A DNA stretch of 64,000 bases from Effrenium voratum (Eukaryota > Sar > Dinophyceae > Suessiales > Symbiodiniaceae), in NCBI GenBank assembly GCA_963377175.1, contig CAUJNA010000569.1:103501-167500 (forward strand). The letters are read 5' to 3'. The translations under genes and the position numbers were made by a program. The notes under the pieces are model-generated. The model saw only the letters and a list, made by a program, of their open reading frames with translations, had not been told where the DNA came from and made no database searches. How positions within the stretch are numbered: position 1 is the first letter of the stretch; each line of letters opens with the position of its first letter. Below are positions 43,803-53,585 of this stretch, one piece after another.

Positions 43803-45545
43803 CAACCCATCATCCAAGTGGGTTTTGCCTACATCAAATCACACCAAGATCCGAAGACCATACCAGTCTTAACAGCAGTTGATGTTACTACACAACTGTG
43901 CATGGCGGTATTGGTTCCGGACAAACCATCAATGATGGACTACATGATCAACAACCTACAAGCATTCATCTTTGAATGCGGAAGAACACACGGCATACTA
44001 CAAAGCGACAACGAAGACACACTCAATACACTACTAAAAGCAACAGCATCTAAAGTTGGCTCAATGACTGTACGACATTCACCCTCCTACAGCAGCAACA
44101 GTCAAGGAAGCGTTGAGCGACTACATAGAACACTTCTCGGACAAATCCGCGTCGTCAAGGCTCAAGTTGAAAGCAACTACGGCATGACGATGTCCACAAA
44201 GCACTGTCTACTACCTTGGATAGTACGACATGCAGCATGGACGGTAAATCGCTACGTCATTCACTCAGACGGCTACACAAGCTTTGAACGCCGCTGGGGA
44301 AGAAACTACGAGCGAGCAATCTGCGAATTTGGCGAGACACTACTTTACCTTCCACCACAACACAAGAAACTTCCAAAAGCAGACCTACGGATGCAGAAAT
44401 GCATCTGGCTCGGAAAAGTTTCCGAAACCGGAGAAAACTACGTCGCAACGGAATCAGGCGTACAAAAGGTACGAACAGTACGGAGACTACAACCGGACTT
44501 CAAATACGACCTCGCACTGTTGAACAAAGTTTCCGGCACACCATGGGCACCACGACGGAACACCTACAACCCATCGTTCGCAACACTGTTGGATACGCAA
44601 CTACAACCGTCAGAGAAAAGAAGGTCCACGCAAGATTTCGGACAACAAACGAACGCTACTGACGACATCGTTGCGGAACCCGCAACAAAACAACAACGCA
44701 CTACACCACCTCCACGACTTCCGTCAACATCGACGTCAAGTTCACGACCACTACCGGATAGTCCTATGGCTACTTCACCAACCGGACGACAACATCCACC
44801 ACTACCAGCACCACCTCGACAAACACTACGACGTTTAACTCCGGAAGAAGTAATGCAACCAACTAAAGCACAGAAGACCTCAAAGGACACTACAATCAGA
44901 TCAACGGAGCAAGCGACCAAAGAACCACCACCACTACGACAGAAAATTAACGCAGTGACACTTCCCAACGGAAAATCCATCACCCCCTACACAAACGACG
45001 ACACCTCAGAAGACCAACCCATAGTCTTCGACAACGAAGGTTACGACGAAACACAAATACTGGAAGGAATGAAACACGAGTCCAACCAAATGAAGCTACA
45101 TAACGTCTACGACGAAGTAGATGCGTCTACCGTCGACGACAACGTCGTCAGAGAAGCGATACCTACAAGATGGGTACACAGAAAGAAAGGACCAGGAGTA
45201 CGAGGCCGAATCGTCGCAAAAGGCTACACAGAGAAGATCGAGGACGAAGACTCCGTCTACGCCTCTACACCAATGTTCACGACACTCCGGACACTTCTCG
45301 CACTACAAATGTCACGACCAAACTGGATAGCGCGACTAGGTGACGTCTCTACAGCATTTCTACACGCACCCATCGCAAAAGACCACGACGGTAAACAACG
45401 TGACGTCTACCTTTGGCCACCTAAAGAACTCTGTCCACAACAGGACAAAATCTGGCGACTAAAGAAAGCCATGTATGGACTACGCAGTTCACAAAAGCAT
45501 GGCAGGACTACCTGGCTGAAGTGTTACAAAAGCTCAGCTTTGTAA
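43803..45545 (+). CDS. Copia Pol, part 2: integrase core and start of reverse transcriptase
   Basis: Same frame as part 1. The integrase core has its three acidic residues: TAVDVTT (near 43,880), QSDNEDT (near 44,006) and GSVERLHR (Glu at 44,115). A Pro/Thr/Ser-rich linker follows. The reverse transcriptase begins near 45,160 with AIPTRWVHRKKGPGVRGRIV and runs through DVSTAFLHAPI and KKAMYGLRSS. One base appears missing near 45,491, so this frame ends at 45,545 while the true RT sequence continues in another frame. It inserts the cDNA and begins its synthesis. Confidence 0.88.
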   Translation, partial: QPIIQVGFAYIKSHQDPKTIPVLTAVDVTTQLCMAVLVPDKPSMMDYMINNLQAFIFECGRTHGILQSDNEDTLNTLLKATASKVGSMTVRHSPSYSSNSQGSVERLHRTLLGQIRVVKAQVESNYGMTMSTKHCLLPWIVRHAAWTVNRYVIHSDGYTSFERRWGRNYERAICEFGETLLYLPPQHKKLPKADLRMQKCIWLGKVSETGENYVATESGVQKVRTVRRLQPDFKYDLALLNKVSGTPWAPRRNTYNPSFATLLDTQLQPSEKRRSTQDFGQQTNATDDIVAEPATKQQRTTPPPRLPSTSTSSSRPLPDSPMATSPTGRQHPPLPAPPRQTLRRLTPEEVMQPTKAQKTSKDTTIRSTEQATKEPPPLRQKINAVTLPNGKSITPYTNDDTSEDQPIVFDNEGYDETQILEGMKHESNQMKLHNVYDEVDASTVDDNVVREAIPTRWVHRKKGPGVRGRIVAKGYTEKIEDEDSVYASTPMFTTLRTLLALQMSRPNWIARLGDVSTAFLHAPIAKDHDGKQRDVYLWPPKELCPQQDKIWRLKKAMYGLRSSQKHGRTTWLKCYKSSAL

Positions 45546-46591
45546 GACTAAAGTCAGAACCTAACGTCTACACCAATGCGACTCGCGACTGCTACATCAT
45601 GGTCTACGTGGATGACCTCTTGGTACTTGGTGACAAGACTACTGTCGACTCCACCTTCGAGGCCATCCAGAAGCAGGTCCTACTCAAGCACATCGGCTAC
45701 CTCGAACCTGGCAAACCACAACAATTTCTTGGAAGAAATATCGACCACTTTGGCAACTACTGCAATCTTGGACTAAAGGACTCCTACATCGACAACATGA
45801 TCGAGGAGTCTGGAATGAACAACTGCAACTCAGTGAACACTCCAGGAATTGCACAGTACAAACCAACAATAGAAGATGAAGCACTACTTGACCACGAACA
45901 ACACAAAAGGTACAGAAGGATTGTTGGCAAACTTCAATGGTTAGCATACACACGACCAGACATTGCATACTCCACAAAAGAACTAGCACGAGACCTCACA
46001 GCACCTACAGAACTTTCACAAAAGAGAGTCAAACATCTACTACGCTACTTGCACGGCACCAAGCACTACAAATTCACCATAGAACCAACAACAACACTCA
46101 GAGCAAACACCAACAACATCCTGGATCTCGACGTTCATGTCGATGCCGACTGGGCAGGATGCCCTACTACCAGGAAATCAACTTCAGGTTTCAACATCAT
46201 CTTTTTAGGAACAACAGTTGCATTTGGCAGCAGAACACAAGCTACAATAGCACTCAGCTCAGCAGAGTCTGAACTCTACGCCATTTGCAGAGGAGTCAAT
46301 GAGGGACTACACCTCAGAAACTTCCTACTTGAAACCAACATTTGCAGCAAGCTAAACCTACGCATCCACACAGACTCCACAGCAGGCAAGAGCATTGCTA
46401 CACGACAAGGCACTGGCAAACGAGCAAAACACATCGACCTTAAACTTCTCTACACACAAGACCTCATCAAGCACGACATCATCAGAATCCTCAAAATCAA
46501 CACACTACACAACAGCTCAGACTTGTTCACAAAATACATCAGCAAAGAAACACTACAGAGGCTCACACAGAGAATCGGCATACGCGTTTAG
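45490..46591 (+). CDS. Copia Pol, part 3: reverse transcriptase active site and RNase H
   Basis: It continues the RT in a different frame from near 45,490. The active site YVDDLLVLGDK is intact (YVDD at 45,604-45,615). Next come KRYRRIVGKLQWLAYTRPDI, then RNase H with DVHVDADWAGC, SSAESELYAICRG, HTDSTAGKSIATRQG and KHIDLKLLYTQDLI, all expected catalytic regions. The stop is TAG at 46,589-46,591. Only the frame break separates it from part 2, so the protein is otherwise well preserved. Confidence 0.9.
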
Positions 46592-46875
46592 CACTACGAA
46601 CAACTGTTTCACAACTATTTCACATCAACCACAACAGTTTGTATATGGCCATATGTAACTACTTGCATGTAAGTAATAGTAACAGTAACTACAAGTCAGA
46701 GTAATTGTAACCACCAGTAATTTGCACTTACACGCTTTGGCGTCTTTTGGCGGCTTGAGACAACATTACATGTTGTTTTGTTTTACTACATTCCCGCATG
46801 TGTTTTTTTGTGAGCTACCATTTGGCTCACTACTTTGCCCCGTCTCACCTCGTTTGCTTGATCGCACTACCAGCA

Positions 46876-47913
46876 ATGTCTGGACCCATGGATGCGACTA
46901 CGACCGCGCCTGAGACTACTGTGCCAGCACAGCAGATTGGCACTACTACACCTGACCGAGTTTCGACACCACCCAGCCAACCATCCACTACAGATTCCAG
47001 CAGCATGGGCTCTGTGGCACCTCCGCCACCTGAGGCCTACAATGCCCTCAACTACCACTTCAACCACCAACTACCGACCAATGCACCATTCTACAGGCCC
47101 GATGAAATCCTGAACCACCTCACTACTGTCGAGTACGACAGTTTCCACACTCCGCCTGTGGATCAGGGACGAAACTACGCCGAGGTCTATGTGGGGCTGA
47201 CCTTGGAGGAGTATCAACTACTCAGCCAACAGCAGACCACGCCAATGCCAGACCTCGACTACCAACTGCCAATCCACAACCTGCCATCAGACCTACGAAT
47301 GCCCCTCTACGATTCACTACCACTCAGCCTACGCTTTTCAGAAGCGTTCAACTTCTTTTACTACAACTTGACTTCACTACACCTCACCACATCGCACACC
47401 AACTCCATGGTCATCGTTCGACTTCATCTCCCTCAAGAAATCATGCTACACTACATCAGCAGCGGCCACCTCATCAACTTTTCTCGTGACTACTTGAGTC
47501 ACATGGTGTCAATCATTGGCCAACATCACCTACCCACTCGGCAACTACCCCAACGACTTCACAGGATCAACTACGACATGAACCAGATCACCAATACCTT
47601 CAACCTGTCCAACAACTACATCTGGAACTACCACACGCCTCTTCACCTTCCTGAACTACTCAGCTACTACGACCAACCGCAACAACTACAGGATCACCGC
47701 TACAGAGCAATCAACACCATCATGCACAAGAGTTCCACGTACTACGGTTTCACACTACTCACTGCCACAAATCTTCCCACGCAACACAAACTACTACTGC
47801 ACAAACTCCTCACTACATTTCAACAACCGCTTCCACCTCCAGAGATCAACTACACTTGTCTTCGAGGAGGCCCTGACTCAGCAACAAGGCTACAGAGTCC
47901 AGCATTGGACTAA
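46876..47913 (+). CDS. Unknown ORF in the env position of the copia element
   Basis: The first ATG with sequence like the rest of the ORF is 46,876 (MSGPMDATTTAPETT), giving 345-346 residues; the frame is open from 46,798. The N-terminal 60 residues are Thr/Pro/Ser-rich. The rest is Leu/Tyr/His/Asn-rich and probably helical (LRFSEAFNFFYYNLTSLHLT). I see no signal peptide, clear membrane segment or known domain. Base use (A/C-rich coding strand) equals that of gag-pol, so it belongs to the element. It sits between RNase H and the 3' LTR, where Sireviruses and a few other copia lineages carry extra or env-like ORFs. A pyrimidine-rich stretch with CAG lies two bases before the ATG, which could allow expression from a spliced RNA. 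Function unknown. Confidence 0.7.
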   Translation: MSGPMDATTTAPETTVPAQQIGTTTPDRVSTPPSQPSTTDSSSMGSVAPPPPEAYNALNYHFNHQLPTNAPFYRPDEILNHLTTVEYDSFHTPPVDQGRNYAEVYVGLTLEEYQLLSQQQTTPMPDLDYQLPIHNLPSDLRMPLYDSLPLSLRFSEAFNFFYYNLTSLHLTTSHTNSMVIVRLHLPQEIMLHYISSGHLINFSRDYLSHMVSIIGQHHLPTRQLPQRLHRINYDMNQITNTFNLSNNYIWNYHTPLHLPELLSYYDQPQQLQDHRYRAINTIMHKSSTYYGFTLLTATNLPTQHKLLLHKLLTTFQQPLPPPEINYTCLRGGPDSATRLQSPALD

Positions 47914-48244
47914 GCACACCTAACTACAGGTGATGCTACATCAGTGAAGCAGCACCACAGCTTCACTACAACTTTGGACCTCCAGGTTCAAACTACATCG
48001 GGATGTATCTCATGAACTCCACTCAGTACCACTACTGAGGCCTGAGCAGGAGAGCTACTGAGATCAGCCTGTACATGCTACAGCTTTTTTTGATCTTTGA
48101 GAGTCAGTGGACTACAGCCAGCAGAGTTGTAGTTATACTACTTTCGATCCTTTTGCAGTCAAAACTACTTTGAGCCCTTTGCACTTTTTCCCCTTTCTGG
48201 ATATGGTTGAAAAGACACTACAGGGTCTTTTAACCAAGGGGCCG
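47914..48244 (+). other. Copia 3' untranslated region and polypurine tract
   Basis: No ORF is visible. The last bases before the 3' LTR, AACCAAGGGGCCG (48,232-48,244), are the likely plus-strand primer, although short and imperfect as a polypurine tract. Confidence 0.55.
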
Positions 48245-48414
48245 TGTCAAATATCACGCTGTACTACTTGTCCCTTGTACATGCATGATGTACACTACTC
48301 GACCGCAGGCCTTGAGTCTACAAGCAGAAGAGTGCATGCTGGGAAACTACATTTGTGTTTGTGACAGCATAAACAACACTTGCACTTGTAGTAAAGCAAC
48401 GACGTATTTTAACG
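48245..48414 (+). repeat. 3' LTR of the copia element
   Basis: It matches the 5' LTR over 170 bases with two substitutions (a C for T near the start and a G for A in the middle). A GA microsatellite follows at 48,415-48,430 and continues the one at the left end. Confidence 0.92.
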
Positions 48415-48599
48415 AGAGAGAGAGAGAGAGTTGCTCGAAGAGTTCTGCCCGCATCAAGAACGTAAGGTGTGGTTGAGAATCTGAGAACCAATGCTTCCTT
48501 TTCCAAGCATAAAGAACAACATGATTCCCACACGAGGATTCCAAGACCGATAAGGATGAGACTAACCCGGGTGGCATTCTACCAAAAATCATTGCTCCA

Positions 48600-49310
48600 A
48601 CAATTGCGGAAGGACAAGAGGGCCCACCCAGACCAAGACTGGCAACATCCATAGGTGTACTTCCCTGACAAAGTCATGAAGCGCTCCTACACCGACATCG
48701 ACCTTACTACTTGGGAAGGACTGGCGAAGGCGTTCACATGGCCACAAGGTCAAGAAGAAGCAACCGCTTCCTCCATCCTCAAGAAGGCATCAGGAATAGC
48801 GAAGCAGCCAGCATTCGCGCTTGTGCGCGAACCGACCTTTTCTACAAGGAGGAAAGTCTAAATCAACTTACATGGGAAGAGTTTTGCACATGTTGATGAC
48901 CTTCTCATGGCAAGTCGCAGCAGCTTCGGGACAGAAATCATGGCCAAGATCCGCAAGAACTTCCAAGTAGGCTCCAAAGACAGAACGGCTGTGCTTTGGT
49001 TGGTCAGAAAATCCAGCCCAAAAACGATGATAAGCACGGACATCCCAACCATGTCCCATCATGGCAACTGATGAACTTCAAGAGATCCACTTTGAAAAGC
49101 ATCGCAGGATGACATTGTCCAGGCGTGCGTGCGGCATATAGAAGCGTGCTGAACCAAAAAACTTGTCTTCAATCCAGATTTCACTTTTGTACTGGCTGCC
49201 AATTTACAGGCGTGCATTCAAGGCCGCATCTCCCACCACTACGGATGTCAGGGCCATGAGTAGCAGAATTTGCGAGGCTACCAAGCAAAGCTCTGAAATG
49301 CCCTCCAGTA
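48600..49310 (+). pseudogene. Ty1/copia RT relic C
   Basis: The plus-strand reading HVDDLLMASRSSFGTEIMAK near 48,885-48,945, followed by KNFQVGSKDRTAVLW, parallels NVDDLLMAGDD...KDFQLGSEN of relic A. A connection-domain remnant (AASPTTTDVRAMS) is readable near 49,220-49,260. The fragment has several stops and frame changes. It has the opposite orientation to relics A and D. Confidence 0.6.
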
Positions 49311-49639
49311 ATCAGGCATGAGGGTTGAATCATGGCTGCATACCTTTGGACAAGGTCCACTCTGGCTGTTTCATCTCCCTCGCAAAGATGTTTGCTCTTT
49401 CAAAGAAAAGCACGACACCGGTGCGTCCAGCCTCTATGTTGTGGACGGATGTTGGTTGGATGTTTGACGCCGTCTGCTTCTTGGACGCAAAACACATTCG
49501 CTGGAATGTTTTGGATACTGCCACGAAGTACTGAATCTGTCACCCCGCTTCCTTTTCCAGAATATACAAATGTTCGCTCGTAGTTGCCAACGTTCAACGT
49601 TAGGACGTTGAGTCTCTGTGTGGATGCCTGTGTGGCAGA

Positions 49640-50560
49640 CAAGTCATTAGCGGTTCGGATCTTCTTGGCCTTCGTGGACTGAAGAATGCGCTGGAGAACG
49701 GGAGTGTAGGCTTTCTTCTTCTAACGGATTGGACAGCCATATTCGGGTTGTCGCGTGCGTGTGCGCTTGTCTACCTTGGGCGTTGTTGCCTGAGACTGGA
49801 TAATCAGCGGCTCCTTCCAGGTCGAGTCCAGTTTGCGGCGGTTCCAAAACCGTGCAGCCCGAGTTGGCGCCAGGCCGCAGGACCTTAGTGATGAGCCTAG
49901 AAAATTCCAGAGCGCTGGGCAGAAGCCTGTTTCTTTCATCCTGGCCCCAATGCGGCGCGAATAGTCTGAACACCTCATTTCTGGAGGAATCTGACAAATA
50001 ATATCTCAATCGCTTCACATTGGAATTAAGTAAGGTCACTCAACACAGAACGCCTTGCCGGATTGCGCTGAGCAGCCGTTGTGGCTGTGGCCTGCGCAGC
50101 TCCGTCCGATGGGAAAATCAGTGGGGTCAGGCTCAGTGAGCTCAGGCCATGTGAAACTCAACAACACAGTGACAACACTGCCAGTGACAGTACCGCCCTT
50201 GCTCAGCTGCGCACTCGTCCTCCACTCAGAAACTGCTCCATCCCCATGGCTGTAAGCGGAAGCGTTGGTAGCGCTGTTATCGTTGCACTTGGTGTCAATG
50301 TCGAGACCGTGCTCCCGGCATTCAGGGCCATCGGTCTGGCGGTCCTGAAATCCTTTGATCGCCCGGCGCGCCTTGGTTTTGAATAAGTTTCCTTCCTTGT
50401 CTCTTTTGGTGGTCCCGGTCACCCCGTTTCTTACTTGGAGCTTCCTGGTGTCGTCTAAGTAAAGACTTCATTGCCTAAACTGGATTTGCACTCCAGATTG
50501 CAAGACGAAGAGCTCAGGCAAGGCGGATGAGTTGATCAAATCCGTCATGTCCAAATGTTG
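49640..50560. pseudogene. Ty1/copia relic D, rearranged
   Basis: The minus strand from 50,450 to 49,640 keeps the RT start (GTTKRDKEGNLFKTKARRAI near 50,345-50,420) and a mid-RT piece (SALEFSRLITKVLRPGANSG near 49,860-49,925). At 50,490-50,560 the plus strand reads TKSSGKADELIKSVMSKCW, an RNase H tail like that at 39,217. The pieces share long similar stretches with relic B, including the same junction, so B and D probably descend from one rearranged copy by duplication. Confidence 0.6.
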
Positions 50561-53120
50561 GGCGGCTAACTCAATCAAAAAGCTGGCCATAACAAGCGCG
50601 TTGTGCAGATTTAGCGGACGCTTGCAGGTTTCAAATTACCCCCCCTTAAGAACCCCATAATTCCAATCTTCTCCGTAAGATCTCAAGTTTGGAGGTAAAG
50701 ATTAGAAACTTCGCGTTATGACTTCTGTGACTGAAGAAACTGAGGGGTCGAGAAAGAGAGACGTCCATCTGTGGGTCCTTTCAGGAAATAGTGTTCTTGA
50801 AGTGTTTGACCTTTTGCTCCATCTCTGACCCTTTTGTTGTTGAGTGGCTCGCGGCGCGTGCGTGCGTCGTCTGTGAGATTGCTCTTGAGGAGAGGCCCCC
50901 AAAAATTCTGGCTCCATAATGAGCTGAGCTGACTCTTCCGTCGCAGGCGGCAATTGGGCGGTCATCGATACGTTCAGTGATTTCTCCGGTAGGACAGCAT
51001 GCACTTGCGTAGGCTTACAGCTTCTCCATTTTTGGGCTCTCCGCTCCGCTAATATGGCATCTTTTTGGAGGAACATTGCTTTAAGAGATCTTCTTTTGGG
51101 GTTCCATGTGACTGTTAGCTCATGTTCTGTTGGGCGCCTCGAACAATGCAATTGTGTTTTAGACTCCGCGCAGTGACTGAAAGGTGCACAGAACACAACA
51201 CAAGAAATCTCGCTTGAAACGACATTCCGAAATGGCCTGCAAAGCCAGAATCCAGTTGGCCCGGAAAAGTTGGAAATTGCCTAGCCTGCAAGCAAGTGCC
51301 TAGCCTGCAAGAAAAAGTCAGGCCCGGAGGGTCGAGTTGGCACTCAAAACAAACAACTTGGCCTGACTACATGTTTGAAGCGCCCCAGTTGGCAGAGCCA
51401 CTGACCTTCCGCAGCTTAAGAGGTCTAGCCAGTTTGGTACACACTGCTCATGTGTAAAACCTAATAAACAAGTCAGGCGTGTGTTCCCCCCTACCCCCTG
51501 CGCCAGAATTGTGATTGCGCAAGCGTAGTAGAAACATAACTTGTTACAGGAAACAAGGGGGTGTTCGGTCATAGGGATGGGACCAACTAGTTTGTGAAAG
51601 AAATGGTGATGTTCCACAACCATCCCCACCACTGCGCGGAGCTTGCAACCATGCCATGGCGACACTACGCCGGGCTCAACCGCCAGGGGTTGGGCGTTGC
51701 TTGTTGCCGCAAGGCGCGAGCGAGGAAGTGCTGGGCGCCACAACGGCACGGCGCCCAGGGTTGAAAAGGGGTTCTTGTTCCCCATGGTTCAAGGTTGTTG
51801 GGCGCAAAGCGACGTCTGCCCTTTTGCACCCATGCGCTGTCACAAGCCATGTCCGCAGTGTCCGACCTGAACAGTTGCGACAGAACTGACAAGCTCTGCT
51901 GACAACGCGGCCGGCCCGCGCAGTGTGACATGTCAGACCTTGAGGCTCGCGCCGCTGGCTGCGTAACTGACTCACCACGGCCAGTGGCCGGACCTGTCTT
52001 GCTCCCACACCCTCCTATCGGTGGAAAGGTCCAGGCAGGCTCGCAGCTGTTCAGTTTTGATTGTTAATGCACAGTGGTCGACCTTGGCTCTTGGTGTGGG
52101 ATTGCTAGTTGGATCCGACATTCTCTGCGATTGCGGCGGCCGTATTGAAACGACGCGAGCGGCCAGCAGCCACATTTATGTTCGCTCAGTAATAGCTCAG
52201 CAGGACATGTGTATGTTGCCCATGTGCGCGTGCCTGGCTTGCACAGGCTTGACCTCCTCCCGCAAAGAAAGATTTTGGTAGGGCCCGCAGTAAGTCTGCA
52301 ATGTCAGGAAGCAAGGGCTGCCAGCCCACTGTTGGTGAGGGGCGCGGAATTGACTTTATTTGTTGCCAGTTCTGGAGGACATGTAGGCGCCAAACCTCCA
52401 AACTCCTGGTCAAACACTAGAGGCTGACGCTTAGCTTTGCAGCGCATAGCGGGGGTTTGTTGGCCGATTTTCCGAGACCTTTTGCATCTCACCCAGGCCA
52501 TCGTTTCCATGGGCTTGACTCATTAGGAACATTGCCAAGACTAGATTCAGAGGCCACTTCTCCACATTGGATTGTTTGTATGAACGGTGATGCGCCACAA
52601 GGTGAAAAACCTTCAGTTTCTCAGGTGGGGTACATCGACTCCATGGCGAGTGAGCCCAAGTGTGCCTGCCCAGCTGAATGTCTCAAAGCGAGAGAGAAGT
52701 ATAGAATGAGGGAGAGAGAGCCATTCGCCGTCTTGGTGGAATCTAGCACTCCTCAAGTGGCGTAATGTTAGATAGCGATAAATAAAACGGGAGTGAATAC
52801 AGAAAAACTCAAAATTGTTCACTCTCCCGGAAAGCAAAAAAAGGTATTACAGAAAAAAATGCCCGAAACCCAGAAACATATCCCCTTCCAAGAATTGATT
52901 ATTTTTGAGGGTTCAAACGTTTGAGTCCAGCCAGAAATGTCCAGATTTTCTAGATTGCTTCCTGTCCCAAACCACCAAATTCCTTATCAATCCACTTTAC
53001 TAGAAGATGCACCCTGACAAACTTTCCAGGGGTGGCACACGGAACCCCCAGGAAGGCAATAATGCAGTTTTGGTAGTGTGTTTACTCACTTCTGTTTTCC
53101 ATGGCACATGCACACATGTA
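50560..53120. other. No recognisable gene
   Basis: Neither strand shows a frame with recognisable motifs. The sequence from 52,780 to 53,050 is noticeably richer in A/T runs and precedes a spliced-leader relic. No transposon domain seen. Confidence 0.5.
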
Positions 53121-53123
53121 TGT

Positions 53124-53139
53124 GCCATTTTGGCTCAAG
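53124..53139 (+). other. Spliced-leader relic
   Basis: GCCATTTTGGCTCAAG is identical to the last 16 bases of the 22-base dinoflagellate trans-spliced leader (ending ...GTAGCCATTTTGGCTCAAG). It lies 39 bases before the ATG of a long coding region on the same strand. Genomic leader copies at the 5' ends of genes mark mRNAs that were trans-spliced, reverse transcribed and reinserted, a process described as widespread in dinoflagellates. Confidence 0.85.
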
Positions 53140-53178
53140 TGACATCATAGCTACTTGCTCCTTGATTTTCTGCCATGG

Positions 53179-53496
53179 ATGGATCAGCCGGATCGTATTG
53201 AATTTCTTGAGGATCCTGATTGGGAACCTCCTTTGTCTGAAGTTGGGACTGAGGACAACCACAACGATCAGCTGGACCACTTGGTGGAACAGGTTACTTT
53301 GCTTCAACAGCACGTCCTGGTTTTGGGACAAACGTTGCAATCCGACAGGGAACTTCAGGCTGGGCGTTTTGACACTCTGCGCTTGAGACTGAACGCGATT
53401 ATCCATCGTATTTTGGAATTTTCGGCTGTGCTTTGCGTTGCAATTTCCTTGGGTTGCACTTCGTTGGTCTTTGCACATCATCGACTGGACCTTTAG
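53179..53496 (+). CDS. Small acidic coiled-coil protein with C-terminal hydrophobic segment
   Basis: The 105-residue frame starts MDQPDRIEFLEDPDWEPPLS. Residues about 35-75 are heptad-like (QLDHLVEQVTLLQQHVLVLG). A hydrophobic stretch follows (FSAVLCVAISLGCTSLVF) that could span a membrane. Another frame from 53,438 to 53,638 carries a further hydrophobic segment (WFFVAVATFAAWLFGALESA), so a single frameshift may have cut a longer membrane protein. An upstream ATG at 53,175 opens only nine codons. It follows the leader relic and overlaps the next ORF. Function unknown. Confidence 0.5.
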   Translation: MDQPDRIEFLEDPDWEPPLSEVGTEDNHNDQLDHLVEQVTLLQQHVLVLGQTLQSDRELQAGRFDTLRLRLNAIIHRILEFSAVLCVAISLGCTSLVFAHHRLDL

Positions 53497-53585
53497 CCAC
53501 CCTGCCTGGTTTTTCGTTGCTGTGGCTACTTTTGCGGCCTGGTTATTTGGTGCACTTGAGTCTGCATTGGCATTTGCTCACCATT

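Larger units (their letters stand above)
40481..48414 (+). mobile_element. Young Ty1/copia retrotransposon with extra 3' ORF
   Basis: The element is 7,934 bp: 170-bp LTRs, a primer-binding site, gag, protease, integrase, reverse transcriptase and RNase H in copia order, an extra ORF, a purine-rich tract and the 3' LTR. AGAGA flanks both ends inside a GA microsatellite, consistent with a 5-bp target duplication, though the repeat makes this ambiguous. The LTRs differ at two of 170 positions. Gag-pol is one frame apart from a TAA (41,730), a TGA (43,800) and one missing base near 45,491. The plus strand is strikingly rich in A and C throughout. The copy is recent but not autonomous unless the stops are suppressed. 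Confidence 0.93.
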
